A DNA stretch of 64,000 bases from Bin87 sp965221295 (lineage in GTDB: Bacteria > Chloroflexota > Dehalococcoidia > Lucifugimonadales > UBA3495). The stretch covers positions 1,984,001 through 2,048,000 of the forward strand of contig OZ244879.1 of NCBI GenBank assembly GCA_965221295.1. The letters run 5' to 3'. This document shows positions 16,163-24,145 of the stretch, in pieces; position 1 is the first letter of the stretch, and each line of letters opens with the position of its first letter. The notes under the pieces are model-generated. The model was not told where the DNA came from. It saw nothing but the letters and a program-made list of their open reading frames with translations, and did not search any database. A program made the translations under genes and the position numbers.

Positions 16163-16834
16163 GTGGCAACCGATACTACCAACGAAACCCGATGGATGTC
16201 CCTAGGCGCTGTCAGCCGGGCCTTGGGCGTCAACGATGCCACCCTGCGGCAATGGGCCGACCGGGGCCGTCTGCCCGTCTATCGCACCCCCGGCGGACAC
16301 CGGCGGTTCCTGCGCGAAGACGTGGAATCCCTCATGCGGGAACACGCCACCGGCGCTCCTATCACGCACCCCAACGACCATGATCCTGAGGAGCCCGTCC
16401 TACGCCGGATCCGGCATAAACTCAGCCGAATCGATACCGCCCAGCAGTCTTGGATGGAGAGTTTCCAAGCCGAAGGACGCGACCGGATGCGGTTGTTTGG
16501 TCGCCGTTTGCTATCGCTTCTGCTTCAAAACCGGTTGAACGGCAGCAGCCGTCGCAGGGGGGAAACGCTGTCCGAAACCCACATGCTGGGCCACGAATAC
16601 GGTTCGGAAATGGCGGCGCGCGGCGTCCCCCTCACCGACAGCGTGCAAGCCTTCCTGTTCTTCCGTCAGGCGGTGGTGGAGGCGGTGCAACCGGACCAAC
16701 TGCAGCAGGTCATCGAAATCTCCGACGGGGTACTGTTGGGCTTGGTAGATGCCTATAGCGCCCGCCAGGCCCGGGCCGGCCGCGAACCCATCGACCGAAC
16801 TGACCCAATCGCCAACTCAGGTGAACAACAATGA
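16163..16834 (+). CDS. HTH regulator with a MerR-like DNA-binding domain, first gene of the tetrapyrrole operon
   Basis: This gene encodes 223 residues from GTG 16163. The N-terminus is a MerR/excisionase-type winged helix: M-S-L-G-A-V-S-R-A-L-G-V-N-D-A-T-L-R-Q-W, then RTPGGHRRF and ED-V-E-S-L (about 12-55). The C-terminal 130 residues are helical and contain L-G-H-E-Y-G-S-E-M-A-A-R-G-V-P-L, a phrase like the RsbRD-type N-terminal globin-like sensor domain (G-x-x-x-A-x-x-G-V-P-L). Its position and ATGA overlap with the siroheme decarboxylase gene suggest it senses a pathway metabolite such as heme and controls the operon. This is inference from context. Confidence 0.75.
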   Translation: MATDTTNETRWMSLGAVSRALGVNDATLRQWADRGRLPVYRTPGGHRRFLREDVESLMREHATGAPITHPNDHDPEEPVLRRIRHKLSRIDTAQQSWMESFQAEGRDRMRLFGRRLLSLLLQNRLNGSSRRRGETLSETHMLGHEYGSEMAARGVPLTDSVQAFLFFRQAVVEAVQPDQLQQVIEISDGVLLGLVDAYSARQARAGREPIDRTDPIANSGEQQ

Positions 16835-17910
16835 CAACCGAAACGATGGACACCGTCGACCGCAAGCTCCTGAATATCGTGCAGAGCAACTTCCCCGTCG
16901 TCGCGCAACCCTACCAGGCGATCGCTGAAGAACTGGGCGTCGCGGAAGTAGAGGTTCTGGACCGCTTGGCGGAACTGAAACGTCAAAACGTGGTTCGGCA
17001 AATCAGCGCGATCTTCGACACCAGGCGGCTTGGCTACAAAACCACCCTGGTCGCCTTCGCCTACCGTGAAGATGATCTCCACCCTGGCGCGATCTTCATC
17101 AACCGGCACCCCGGCGTCAGCCACAACTACGCCCGGGAGGGTTCGTACTACAACCTGTGGTTCACCCTGGCTGTTCCGCCCGATGGCGACCTGGAAGCCA
17201 CCGTCCGGTGGATGGCCGAAAAGACTGGCGCTGTTGAGTTCCGCATCATGCCGACCATCCGGTTCTTCAAGATCGGCGTCAATTTCGACATGCTCAAGCG
17301 CCGCAGCGACGCCTACAACTACAGTCCTGATGGCATCGGGCAGTCCCGCCAACCCGCCGCAGACTGGAACCAAGCCCAGGAAATCACCGAATGGGACAAG
17401 ACCGTCATCCGCGAAGCGCAGGAAGACCTCCCCCTGGTCTCCCGACCCTTCGACCCCATGGCGGAGCGTCTCGGCCTCACCACCGAGGGGCTGTTCCAGC
17501 AATTGGCCACCTACCAGGAACGCAAGTTGATGCGCCGTTACAGCGCCGTGTTGTATCACCGTCGCTCCGGGTTCCGCGCCAACGCCATGATCGTCTGGAA
17601 GGTTCCGCCCGAACGGTCTGAAGAAGTCGGCATGATCATGGCCGAAAACGCCGCCGTGACCCACTGTTACGAGCGGCCCACCTTCCCGGATTGGGAGTAC
17701 AGCCACTTCACCATGGTGCACGCCCCCACCCGCGACGAATGCGAGGAAATCGGCCGCGACATCGCCAAGGCGACCGGCATCACCGATAACCTCCTGCTGT
17801 ACAGCACTCGCGAGTACAAGAAAACCCGTGTGCGGTATTTCGTCGAGGATCACGAGCGCTTCTGGGACACGACAGAGGAAGCCGAAACGATGGCGGAGGC
17901 GTTGGTTTAG
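16831..17910 (+). CDS. Fused siroheme decarboxylase (AhbA-AhbB / NirD-NirL type)
   Basis: This gene encodes 359 residues made of two tandem Lrp/AsnC-like units, each a winged helix plus an alpha/beta domain. Unit 1 carries G-V-S-H-N-Y-A-R-E followed by Y-Y-N-L-W-F-T-L (His98, Tyr100). Unit 2 carries A-V-T-H-C-Y-E-R-P and Y-S-H-F-T-M (His278, Tyr280). These are the signature positions of siroheme decarboxylase subunits, which remove two acetate carboxyls of siroheme to give 12,18-didecarboxysiroheme. AhbA and AhbB are usually separate proteins forming a heterodimer, and fused forms are known as NirDL. Here the two halves sit in one chain between the regulator and sirC. The product goes either to heme (with radical-SAM AhbC and AhbD, not in this window) or to heme d1. 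Confidence 0.88.
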   Translation: MTTETMDTVDRKLLNIVQSNFPVVAQPYQAIAEELGVAEVEVLDRLAELKRQNVVRQISAIFDTRRLGYKTTLVAFAYREDDLHPGAIFINRHPGVSHNYAREGSYYNLWFTLAVPPDGDLEATVRWMAEKTGAVEFRIMPTIRFFKIGVNFDMLKRRSDAYNYSPDGIGQSRQPAADWNQAQEITEWDKTVIREAQEDLPLVSRPFDPMAERLGLTTEGLFQQLATYQERKLMRRYSAVLYHRRSGFRANAMIVWKVPPERSEEVGMIMAENAAVTHCYERPTFPDWEYSHFTMVHAPTRDECEEIGRDIAKATGITDNLLLYSTREYKKTRVRYFVEDHERFWDTTEEAETMAEALV

Positions 17911-17912
17911 CG

Positions 17913-18632
17913 ATGCCTGAGTACTACCCCGTCTATCTCAACTTGGCCGGCAAGCGCTGCGTAATCCTGGGCGGTGGAACCATCGCCCAAGGCAAAATCG
18001 CGGCTCTGCGCGACGCCGGCGCCAGCATAACCGTCATCAGCCCCGAAGCGACCAACGGCATCCGACGAGCCGCCGAACGGGGCGACATAACATACCGCCG
18101 GCGCGAGTATCGCCACGGCGATCTGGAAGGAGCTTTCATCGCCATCGCCGCCACCAACGTCTGGCACGTAAATCGCGAGATCTACGAAGAAGCTGAGGAA
18201 CGCGGCGTCTTGCTGAACGTGGTGGACGACCCCGACCAGTGCACATTCATCGCCCCATCTATCGTCCGCCGCGATCCAGTTACCCTGGCGGTTTCCACCG
18301 GCGGCGCCAGCCCCGCATTGGCCAGAAAGATGCGCGAAACCCTCGCCGATGCCCCCGCACTCAAGTGGGCCGACCTAGCAGGAGCCTTGGGCCGGGCCAG
18401 GCGAGTCCTCAAAGAGCAGCGCACTGTCATTGATCCCACCCGCTGGCAATGCGTCATGGATGATGACCTGCTCAAACTGGTCCAAAACGGCCAGGAGGAT
18501 GACGCGGTTGGCGTTATCCTGACCCAGTTGCAAGATTCCACGATTTCGGGAATGTGCAGCGACTTGACCCAATGCCAAACTGGCGGCTGCGCCAGGCGGG
18601 CCGCCCTGCGAGCGGCGGAGGCGATCAATTGA
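17913..18632 (+). CDS. sirC: Precorrin-2 dehydrogenase / sirohydrochlorin ferrochelatase (SirC/CysG-N type)
   Basis: This gene encodes 239 residues, starting 2 bp after the previous stop. The NAD-binding N-terminus reads C-V-I-L-G-G-G-T-I-A-Q-G-K-I-A-A, and N-V-V-D-D-P-D-Q-C-T-F-I-A-P-S (about 98-112) is the family catalytic region, followed by AVSTGGASPALARKMRE. It oxidises precorrin-2 to sirohydrochlorin, and in Met8p/CysG-like forms also inserts iron to give siroheme, the substrate of the fused decarboxylase just upstream. The C-terminal tail carries an unusual cysteine cluster (M-C-S-D-L-T-Q-C-Q-T-G-G-C) that may bind metal. The stop overlaps hemA. Confidence 0.88.
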   Translation: MPEYYPVYLNLAGKRCVILGGGTIAQGKIAALRDAGASITVISPEATNGIRRAAERGDITYRRREYRHGDLEGAFIAIAATNVWHVNREIYEEAEERGVLLNVVDDPDQCTFIAPSIVRRDPVTLAVSTGGASPALARKMRETLADAPALKWADLAGALGRARRVLKEQRTVIDPTRWQCVMDDDLLKLVQNGQEDDAVGVILTQLQDSTISGMCSDLTQCQTGGCARRAALRAAEAIN

Positions 18633-19909
18633 GCCTCCTCGTCGTGGGACTTGACCACCGTACCGCTCCCGTGGAACTTCGGGAATGCCTGAGCGTCGAA
18701 CGCGATCAATTGCCCGGCGCCCGGGAACGGCTGTCCCAGTACGTGCCCCAGTCGGTAATCCTTTCCACCTGCAACCGCACCGAAATTTACGCTTACGACC
18801 CCGACGATTTGGGGTTGGCAAGGCGTGTCGGCGATTTCCTGATGGACTACTCCAACGTCTCCGGTCCCGACTTGGATCGCCACGTCTATAAGTTGTGGGA
18901 CATGGATTGCGTCTCCCACCTGTTCCGCGTCGCGGGCGGGTTGGAATCCATGATCGTGGGAGAACGCCAGATTTTGGGCCAAGTGCGCGCGGCGTTCAGC
19001 GCCGCCAGCCAGGGCGGCTACACCAGCAACCCATTGACTCGGGTGTTTCACTCTGCCTTGCGCGCCGGCCGTCGGGTGCACCGCGAGACCAGCATCGGTC
19101 AGCGCTCCCGCTCGGTGAGCCGCGCCGCAGTGCAACTGGCCCGCGCCACATTTGACCGCCTGGAAGATCGCAACGCACTGGTCATCGGCGCTGGCGACGC
19201 CGGCCGCATGGTCGCCCGCGCCCTCGTCGACGCTGGAGTCCGGCAAATCACAGTATGCAACCGCACCCTGGAGCGCGCGCAAGAACTGGCCCGCGATCTG
19301 GGCGGCTGCGCCGCGCCCTTGTCCGATTTACCCGCTGTTCTAGCCAAATCGGATCTGGTGATCAGCAGCGCCGGATCGCCCGGATACCTGGTCGATTCCC
19401 ACATGATGGTCGATGCTTTGGCCCATCGCCAACGACCGGATCCAGTCTTGATGATTGACATCGCGGTTCCCCGAGACATCGACCCTGCGGCAGGGGACTT
19501 GGACGCTGTCCGCTTGTTCGACATCGATCAGTTGGGACAGGTTGCAGAAATCAACACGGCCGGACTGGACGACGAGATTCTCCGGGCGACTGACATCATA
19601 GCGCTCGAGGTGGAACGGTTCGTACAGTGGTGGAACTCTTCCGACTCCATGGAGTTGGCGGTCTCGATGCGGCGCCGCGCCGACGAGATCCGACGGGCCG
19701 AGTTGCGACGCACGCTAAAAGTTCTCGGCGAATCCGAAGACGGCGACATCGCCCACCGCCTTGACGCCATGACCAACGCATTGGTCAAAAAATTGCTCCA
19801 CCAACCAACGGCCGAGTTGCGATCCGCCGACAGCGCCGCGATCCTACCGGCCGCGTTGCGAATGTTCGGAGACGGTCAGCCAGGCGGTAGTGGCCGTGGC
19901 CGCCGCTGA
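18629..19909 (+). CDS. hemA: Glutamyl-tRNA reductase
   Basis: This 426-residue first enzyme of the C5 pathway reduces glutamyl-tRNA(Glu) to glutamate-1-semialdehyde with NADPH. The start is TTG 18629, giving LSLLVVGLDHRTAPVELRE at the N-terminus. GGAGG lies upstream, and TTGA overlaps the stop of sirC. The catalytic Cys48 sits in STCNRTE, followed by E-R-Q-I-L-G-Q-V-R-A-A-F and the NADPH fold A-L-V-I-G-A-G-D-A-G-R-M. The C-terminal dimerisation helix is complete. The gene ends inside the start of hemC (20-bp overlap). HemA, with HemL downstream, shows that this organism uses the tRNA-dependent route and not ALA synthase. Confidence 0.93.
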   Translation: MSLLVVGLDHRTAPVELRECLSVERDQLPGARERLSQYVPQSVILSTCNRTEIYAYDPDDLGLARRVGDFLMDYSNVSGPDLDRHVYKLWDMDCVSHLFRVAGGLESMIVGERQILGQVRAAFSAASQGGYTSNPLTRVFHSALRAGRRVHRETSIGQRSRSVSRAAVQLARATFDRLEDRNALVIGAGDAGRMVARALVDAGVRQITVCNRTLERAQELARDLGGCAAPLSDLPAVLAKSDLVISSAGSPGYLVDSHMMVDALAHRQRPDPVLMIDIAVPRDIDPAAGDLDAVRLFDIDQLGQVAEINTAGLDDEILRATDIIALEVERFVQWWNSSDSMELAVSMRRRADEIRRAELRRTLKVLGESEDGDIAHRLDAMTNALVKKLLHQPTAELRSADSAAILPAALRMFGDGQPGGSGRGRR

Positions 19910-20831
19910 GGATCGCCGGCCGGTCGTGCGGGTCGGCGCCAGAGGGAGCCGGCTTTCATTGATACAAACCGACCTGGCGCTGACGGCGTTGCGCACGGTT
20001 CGGCCCGACTTGGCCTTCGAAATCGTGACCGTCACCACCCAGGGTGACGCCAACCGGTCCGCTCCCTTGGCCGGATTAGGCCTGGGGGTTTTCGTCAAGG
20101 AAATCGAACGCCGCTTGGAAACTGGCGATATCGACATGGCCGTCCACAGCCTCAAAGATATGCCTACGATGTTGCCCGATGGAATGGCCATCGGAGCGGT
20201 TCTAGAACGCGCCGACCCCAGGGACGCGCTGGTATCTCACCTGGGCGCCAGCCTGCACGAACTTCCCCCTGGAACCCGTGTCGGAACCAGCAGCCCGCGC
20301 CGGCGGGCCCAGATCACCGAACGGCGGCCCGACCTGCAGGTTGTCCCCATCCGAGGAAACGTTGAAACTCGCCTCGGCAAGGCCGCCGGAGACGAGTGCG
20401 ACGCGACCATCCTCGCCGCCGCTGGCCTGCGCCGCATGGGACTCGACGACTTGATTACACAATACCTTGCGCCCGAGGAATTCGTCCCGCCGCCGGGTCA
20501 GGGCGCGATCGCAGTAGAAATCCGCGCGGCGGACTCCTGGATGGCGGAGGCGCTGGCAGCGATCAATCACCCAGCCACCCACGTCGCGACGATTGCGGAA
20601 CGCGCTTTCCTCGAGCAATTGGGCGGAGGCTGCCAGACCCCGGTGGGGGCCTACGCGGAATGCGCGCGTGATTGCCTGACGTTGACGGCTTTTATGGCCG
20701 CTCCCGACGGCTCGACCGCTTACCGGGCCACCGCCACCAGCGCTCCTGACGCCCCTAACACGGCCGCCAGCGCCGCTTGGTTATCCTTGCGCGAGCAGGG
20801 CGCCTCCGCATTGCTGGACCAGGTGGGTTAG
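19890..20831 (+). CDS. hemC: Hydroxymethylbilane synthase (porphobilinogen deaminase)
   Basis: This gene encodes 313 residues from GTG 19890 (GTG 19896 is an alternative). It polymerises four porphobilinogens to hydroxymethylbilane. It reads G-A-R-G-S-R-L-S-L-I-Q, then A-V-H-S-L-K-D-M-P, T-S-S-P-R-R-R-A-Q and I-R-G-N-V-E-T-R-L, all substrate- or cofactor-contact motifs. The dipyrromethane cofactor is attached to Cys248 in GGGCQTPVGAY. The 5' end overlaps hemA by 20 bp, so translation is coupled. It is a standard-length family member. Confidence 0.93.
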   Translation: MAVAAAEDRRPVVRVGARGSRLSLIQTDLALTALRTVRPDLAFEIVTVTTQGDANRSAPLAGLGLGVFVKEIERRLETGDIDMAVHSLKDMPTMLPDGMAIGAVLERADPRDALVSHLGASLHELPPGTRVGTSSPRRRAQITERRPDLQVVPIRGNVETRLGKAAGDECDATILAAAGLRRMGLDDLITQYLAPEEFVPPPGQGAIAVEIRAADSWMAEALAAINHPATHVATIAERAFLEQLGGGCQTPVGAYAECARDCLTLTAFMAAPDGSTAYRATATSAPDAPNTAASAAWLSLREQGASALLDQVG

Positions 20832-20873
20832 GCGCCGGCCTAGCCAACTCCAGTTCCGTCGCGACGCGCCGAC

Positions 20874-21026
20874 ATGAAATCCCAACCCGAAGAACCGTCG
20901 ACACCACTGTTGAATTCTCTGAACCCGGTGAACCCACTGAACTTGCGCGACGCCAGCGCGCCTACTGGATGCAAGTTGCGTCGAGTCCTCCGCCAAGAAA
21001 CCCACGTTGGGCCGGTAGCGATATGA
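20874..21026 (+). CDS. Possible 50-residue small protein between hemC and cobA-hemD
   Basis: The otherwise unexplained 190-bp gap between hemC and cobA-hemD contains an ATG-initiated frame, MKSQPEEPSTPLLNSLNPVN..., rich in Pro, Leu and Asn, with a basic C-terminal segment ending H-V-G-P-V-A-I. Its TGA overlaps the ATG of cobA-hemD, as with other genes in this operon. No ribosome site is visible upstream and no family is recognised. It may be a coupling leader or a chance frame. Confidence 0.3.
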   Translation: MKSQPEEPSTPLLNSLNPVNPLNLRDASAPTGCKLRRVLRQETHVGPVAI

Positions 21027-22564
21027 AGTCAGGCAAAGTCTATCTCGTTGGCGCCGGGCCCGGCGATCCCGGTCTTCTCACCCGCAAGGGTGAGCAGGTA
21101 TTGGGGCTGGCCGACATCGTGGTGTACGACCGGCTGCTGGACCCGTCCCTACTCGAGCTCGCTCCCTCCGCCACCGCGATTTTCGTGGGCAAGGAGCGCG
21201 GACGGCAGGCGCTGCGACAGTCCGAGATCAATCGCCTGCTCGTGTCGGAAGGCCAGGCCGGCAAAACCGTGGTCAGGCTCAAGGGCGGAGACCCGTTCGT
21301 CTTCGGGCGCGGCGGCGAAGAAGCGTTAGCCCTGGCGGAAGCCAGCGTACCCTTTGAAATCGTTCCCGGAGTAACGTCGGCGGTGGCCGCCGCCGCCTAT
21401 GCCGGTATCCCCGTCACGCATCGCGGCATGTCCACGTCGGTAACCATCGTAACCGGCAGCGAAGACCCCAGCAAAGGCGAGACCACCACCAACTGGGACG
21501 CCCTGGCCAAATCCGGCGGCACCATCGTCGCCCTGATGGGCTGGGCGGCCCTGCCCGGCATTTCGGTCACGCTCCGCAAAGGCGGAATGCCAGGCCATAC
21601 TCCCGTGGCCCTCATCCAATGGGGATCCTGGAGCCGCCAGAGGACTGTTACCGGAACCCTGGACGACATCGTACAGAAGGGGACCCAGGCCGGCATCGGA
21701 GCCCCGGTGGTCGCGGTCATCGGCCCGGTCGTAGAATTGCGCGAAGCAATCGGCTGGTTCGACCAAAAGCCGCTCCGGGGGCAACGCGTCCTGGTGACCC
21801 GTTCTCGCACCCAGGCATCGCGTTTGGTTGAGTTGCTGGGCGAGTTGGGAGGCGAACCTGTGGAACTGCCTTCCGTCGAGATCCGCCCCCTCCAAGACTA
21901 CTCCGCCCTAGACCGGACGTTGGCTGAAACTGCCCACAAGCCAAACCGGTGGGTGATTTTCACCAGCGTCAACTCCGTCGACTACGTGTGGCAGCGCATC
22001 CGCTCCATCGGGATGGACGCCCGCTATTTCGCCGGCTCGACCGTGGGAGCCATCGGGCCCGCGACGCAAAGCGCCTTGCAAGACCGCGGCATCGAACCGG
22101 ATTTCGTGCCCGAACGCTCCGTTTCCGAAGCGGTGGTGGCGGAGTTGTCCGAGCGGGAGTGGCGAGACATGCAGGTTTTGCTGCCCGGATCGGCCATCGG
22201 CCGAGATGCCCTGGCTGCAGGATTAGCCAACCTGGGCGCCAACGTGTTGCGGGTTCCGGCCTACACCAACTCAAGACCCGCTGGCGTCGAGGAACGAGCA
22301 CTACAGGCGTTCCAAGAAGGCGTGGACGTGGTAACGTTCACCAGCTCGTCGACGGCGCGCAACCTGGTTGAGATCCTCGGCGACCACCGGTCGCTGTTGG
22401 AGCGTTGCCTCATTGCCTGCATCGGGCCGATTACCGCCGCCACCGCCACCGAGCTTGGACTGAAGGTGGACATTATTGCCACCGAACATAACGTAGAGGG
22501 ACTGGCCGCAGCGGTGGCGACTCATTTCGCTACCCGCCAAGCCAATGGAGGCACCTCATGCTGA
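21023..22564 (+). CDS. cobA-hemD: Uroporphyrinogen-III C-methyltransferase / uroporphyrinogen-III synthase fusion
   Basis: This gene encodes 513 residues. The N-terminal half is CobA/SumT: V-Y-L-V-G-A-G-P-G-D-P-G-L-L at the start, then V-V-Y-D-R-L-L, the loop LKGGDPFVFGRGGEE, P-G-V-T-S-A and a C-terminal A-P-V-V-A-V-I-G-P-V-V. It methylates uroporphyrinogen III to precorrin-2. From about residue 252 the HemD domain begins (G-Q-R-V-L-V-T-R-S-R-T-Q) and ends near residue 510, including T-F-T-S-S-S-T-A-R-N. The fusion joins ring closure and methylation, directing flux to siroheme. ATG 21023 overlaps the stop of a small frame, and the end overlaps hemB by 7 bp. Confidence 0.92.
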   Translation: MKSGKVYLVGAGPGDPGLLTRKGEQVLGLADIVVYDRLLDPSLLELAPSATAIFVGKERGRQALRQSEINRLLVSEGQAGKTVVRLKGGDPFVFGRGGEEALALAEASVPFEIVPGVTSAVAAAAYAGIPVTHRGMSTSVTIVTGSEDPSKGETTTNWDALAKSGGTIVALMGWAALPGISVTLRKGGMPGHTPVALIQWGSWSRQRTVTGTLDDIVQKGTQAGIGAPVVAVIGPVVELREAIGWFDQKPLRGQRVLVTRSRTQASRLVELLGELGGEPVELPSVEIRPLQDYSALDRTLAETAHKPNRWVIFTSVNSVDYVWQRIRSIGMDARYFAGSTVGAIGPATQSALQDRGIEPDFVPERSVSEAVVAELSEREWRDMQVLLPGSAIGRDALAAGLANLGANVLRVPAYTNSRPAGVEERALQAFQEGVDVVTFTSSSTARNLVEILGDHRSLLERCLIACIGPITAATATELGLKVDIIATEHNVEGLAAAVATHFATRQANGGTSC

Positions 22565-23541
22565 AGCATCCTGACCTGCGTATGCGCCGCCTGCGCGAGA
22601 AAGCCCCAGTGCGTGAACTGGTGCGCGAAACCCGCATCAGCGTCAACAACTTCATCTACCCGATGTTTGTAACCCATGGCGAAAACGTCCGTGCCGAAAT
22701 CGAGCCGATGCCCGGGTGTTTCCACACGTCCATTGACCGGATCGCTGAGGAAATCGACGAGATCGTGGAACTCGGCATCCCTTCAGTCTTGCTGTTCGGC
22801 CTGCCGTCCGAAAAGGACGCTGCCGGCAGCGGCGCCTATGACCCGGAGGGAATCATCCAAGATGCCACCCGCGCCATCAAGGTAATGGCTCCCGACCTCA
22901 TGGTCATCGGCGACGTGTGCCTTTGCGAGTACACCGACCACGGGCATTGCGGCGTGATTGATGGCAACCGCATCGATAACGACGCGACGCTGGATTTGCT
23001 GGCCCGCTCTGCCCTGACCCAAGTTCAAGCTGGCGCTGATATGGTGGCTCCATCGTCCATGATGGACGGCCAGGTGCGCGCCATACGCGAAACCCTGGAT
23101 GCCCATGGTTACGAGGACACGCCCATCATGGGCTACGCCGCCAAATACGCCTCATCGTTCTACGGGCCGTTCCGCGTGGCCGCCGACTCAACGCCCCAGT
23201 TCGGCGATCGCCGCAGCTACCAAATGGACCCGGCGAACCGACGCATGGCCATGCGCGAAATCGAATCCGACATCGCCGAGGGCGCCGACATTGTGATGGT
23301 CAAACCCGCCATGGCCTACATGGACGTGATCAAGGAGGCCCGGGAGCGATACGATTACCCCCTCGCCGCCTACAACGTCAGCGGCGAATACTCCATGGTT
23401 AAGGCCGCGTCCCGCGCCGGCTGGATCGACGAACAACCCGTCACCATGGAGCTACTCACCGCCATCCAGCGCGCCGGCGCCGACATCATCATCTCGTACC
23501 ACGCCAAAGAAGTGGCCCGCTGGCTGCGAGGCAAAGCTTAG
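22558..23541 (+). CDS. hemB: Porphobilinogen synthase (delta-aminolevulinate dehydratase)
   Basis: This 327-residue enzyme condenses two 5-aminolevulinates to porphobilinogen. GGAGG lies 6 nt before ATG 22558. The zinc-site cysteines of Zn-dependent enzymes are present (Cys121, Cys123, Cys131 in V-C-L-C-E-Y-T-D-H-G-H-C-G). The active-site lysines lie in G-Y-A-A-K-Y-A-S and M-V-K-P-A-M. Use of cysteines rather than aspartates means a zinc enzyme and not a magnesium-only one. Downstream, about 880 bp before hemL are occupied by the membrane coiled-coil gene and its duplicate. Confidence 0.94.
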   Translation: MLKHPDLRMRRLREKAPVRELVRETRISVNNFIYPMFVTHGENVRAEIEPMPGCFHTSIDRIAEEIDEIVELGIPSVLLFGLPSEKDAAGSGAYDPEGIIQDATRAIKVMAPDLMVIGDVCLCEYTDHGHCGVIDGNRIDNDATLDLLARSALTQVQAGADMVAPSSMMDGQVRAIRETLDAHGYEDTPIMGYAAKYASSFYGPFRVAADSTPQFGDRRSYQMDPANRRMAMREIESDIAEGADIVMVKPAMAYMDVIKEARERYDYPLAAYNVSGEYSMVKAASRAGWIDEQPVTMELLTAIQRAGADIIISYHAKEVARWLRGKA

Positions 23542-23565
23542 GTTTTTTAGCCGCTGCAAAATTGG

Positions 23566-24030
23566 TTGAGGCGCATCGATCACGCCACCGAAGTTTGGCG
23601 GGGACCCGCTTGCTGGGGCGCCGGCGCCGCGGCTGTGTTGTGGGTGGTCTGGTACTTCACCAAAGCGCCGTGTACCATGGCACATGCGGAGGCCGGTCTG
23701 TGCAACGCCAGTGTCGCGGCCAGCTTCATCACCTACCAAATTTTGGGACAATGTATCCTGCTGGGCTTGGCCGTAAGCGCAGTGAAGGGAGGTTACAACG
23801 AAATTATGGTGAGCAGAGAACGCAAACGCGCCGACGACGCTGAAGCGCAGCTCGCAGAAACTCGGAAACGAGTTGACGCGCTCTACGAGGAGTTCTTCGA
23901 ACAGCAACGGGCCAAACTGGAAGCTGACCGAGCCGAGCGACAAGCCGTGCTGAATACCTTGGCGCAAATCAACGACACGCTGGTCCAACTTCTGGAGCGG
24001 CAGAACCAACAGCCGTCGTCCCAAAATTAG
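23566..24030 (+). CDS. Membrane-anchored coiled-coil protein inserted in the heme operon
   Basis: This gene encodes 154 residues from TTG 23566, which has no clear ribosome site, so the start is uncertain. Two hydrophobic segments (about 18-33 and 55-77) precede a charged coiled coil: S-R-E-R-K-R-A-D-D-A-E-A-Q-L and V-D-A-L-Y-E-E-F-F-E, then a heptad-like R-A-E-R-Q-A-V-L-N-T-L-A-Q-I to the C-terminus. No family is recognised. The last third, together with the start of hemL, was duplicated in tandem (24129-24479). Its location between hemB and hemL suggests cotranscription, but no role in heme synthesis is shown. Confidence 0.6.
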   Translation: MRRIDHATEVWRGPACWGAGAAAVLWVVWYFTKAPCTMAHAEAGLCNASVAASFITYQILGQCILLGLAVSAVKGGYNEIMVSRERKRADDAEAQLAETRKRVDALYEEFFEQQRAKLEADRAERQAVLNTLAQINDTLVQLLERQNQQPSSQN

Positions 24031-24126
24031 TTGAGTCCTGGTCAGGAACTCGCACCTAAGGAGTCGCAACCGCATGCAGCAGTCCCAATCCCAGCGCCTT
24101 TTCGAGCGAGCCCAGCGGGTGATTCC
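23797..24126 (+). repeat. Tandem duplication, copy A (coiled-coil 3' end plus 5' end of hemL)
   Basis: This segment runs from the AACGAAATTATGG motif at 23797 through the end of the coiled-coil gene and 53 bp into a hemL start. It recurs at 24129-24479 almost unchanged. The junction shows the shared motif AACGAAATT. Confidence 0.9.
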
Positions 24127-24145
24127 TGAACGAAATTATGGTTAG
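24074..24145 (+). pseudogene. Truncated duplicate of hemL (first 18 codons)
   Basis: ATG 24074 gives M-Q-Q-S-Q-S-Q-R-L-F-E-R-A-Q-R-V-I-P, identical to the true HemL N-terminus. It then runs across the duplication junction as E-R-N-Y-G and stops (TAG 24143-24145). It keeps hemL's own upstream ribosome-binding region, so a 23-residue peptide could be translated. Confidence 0.85.
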
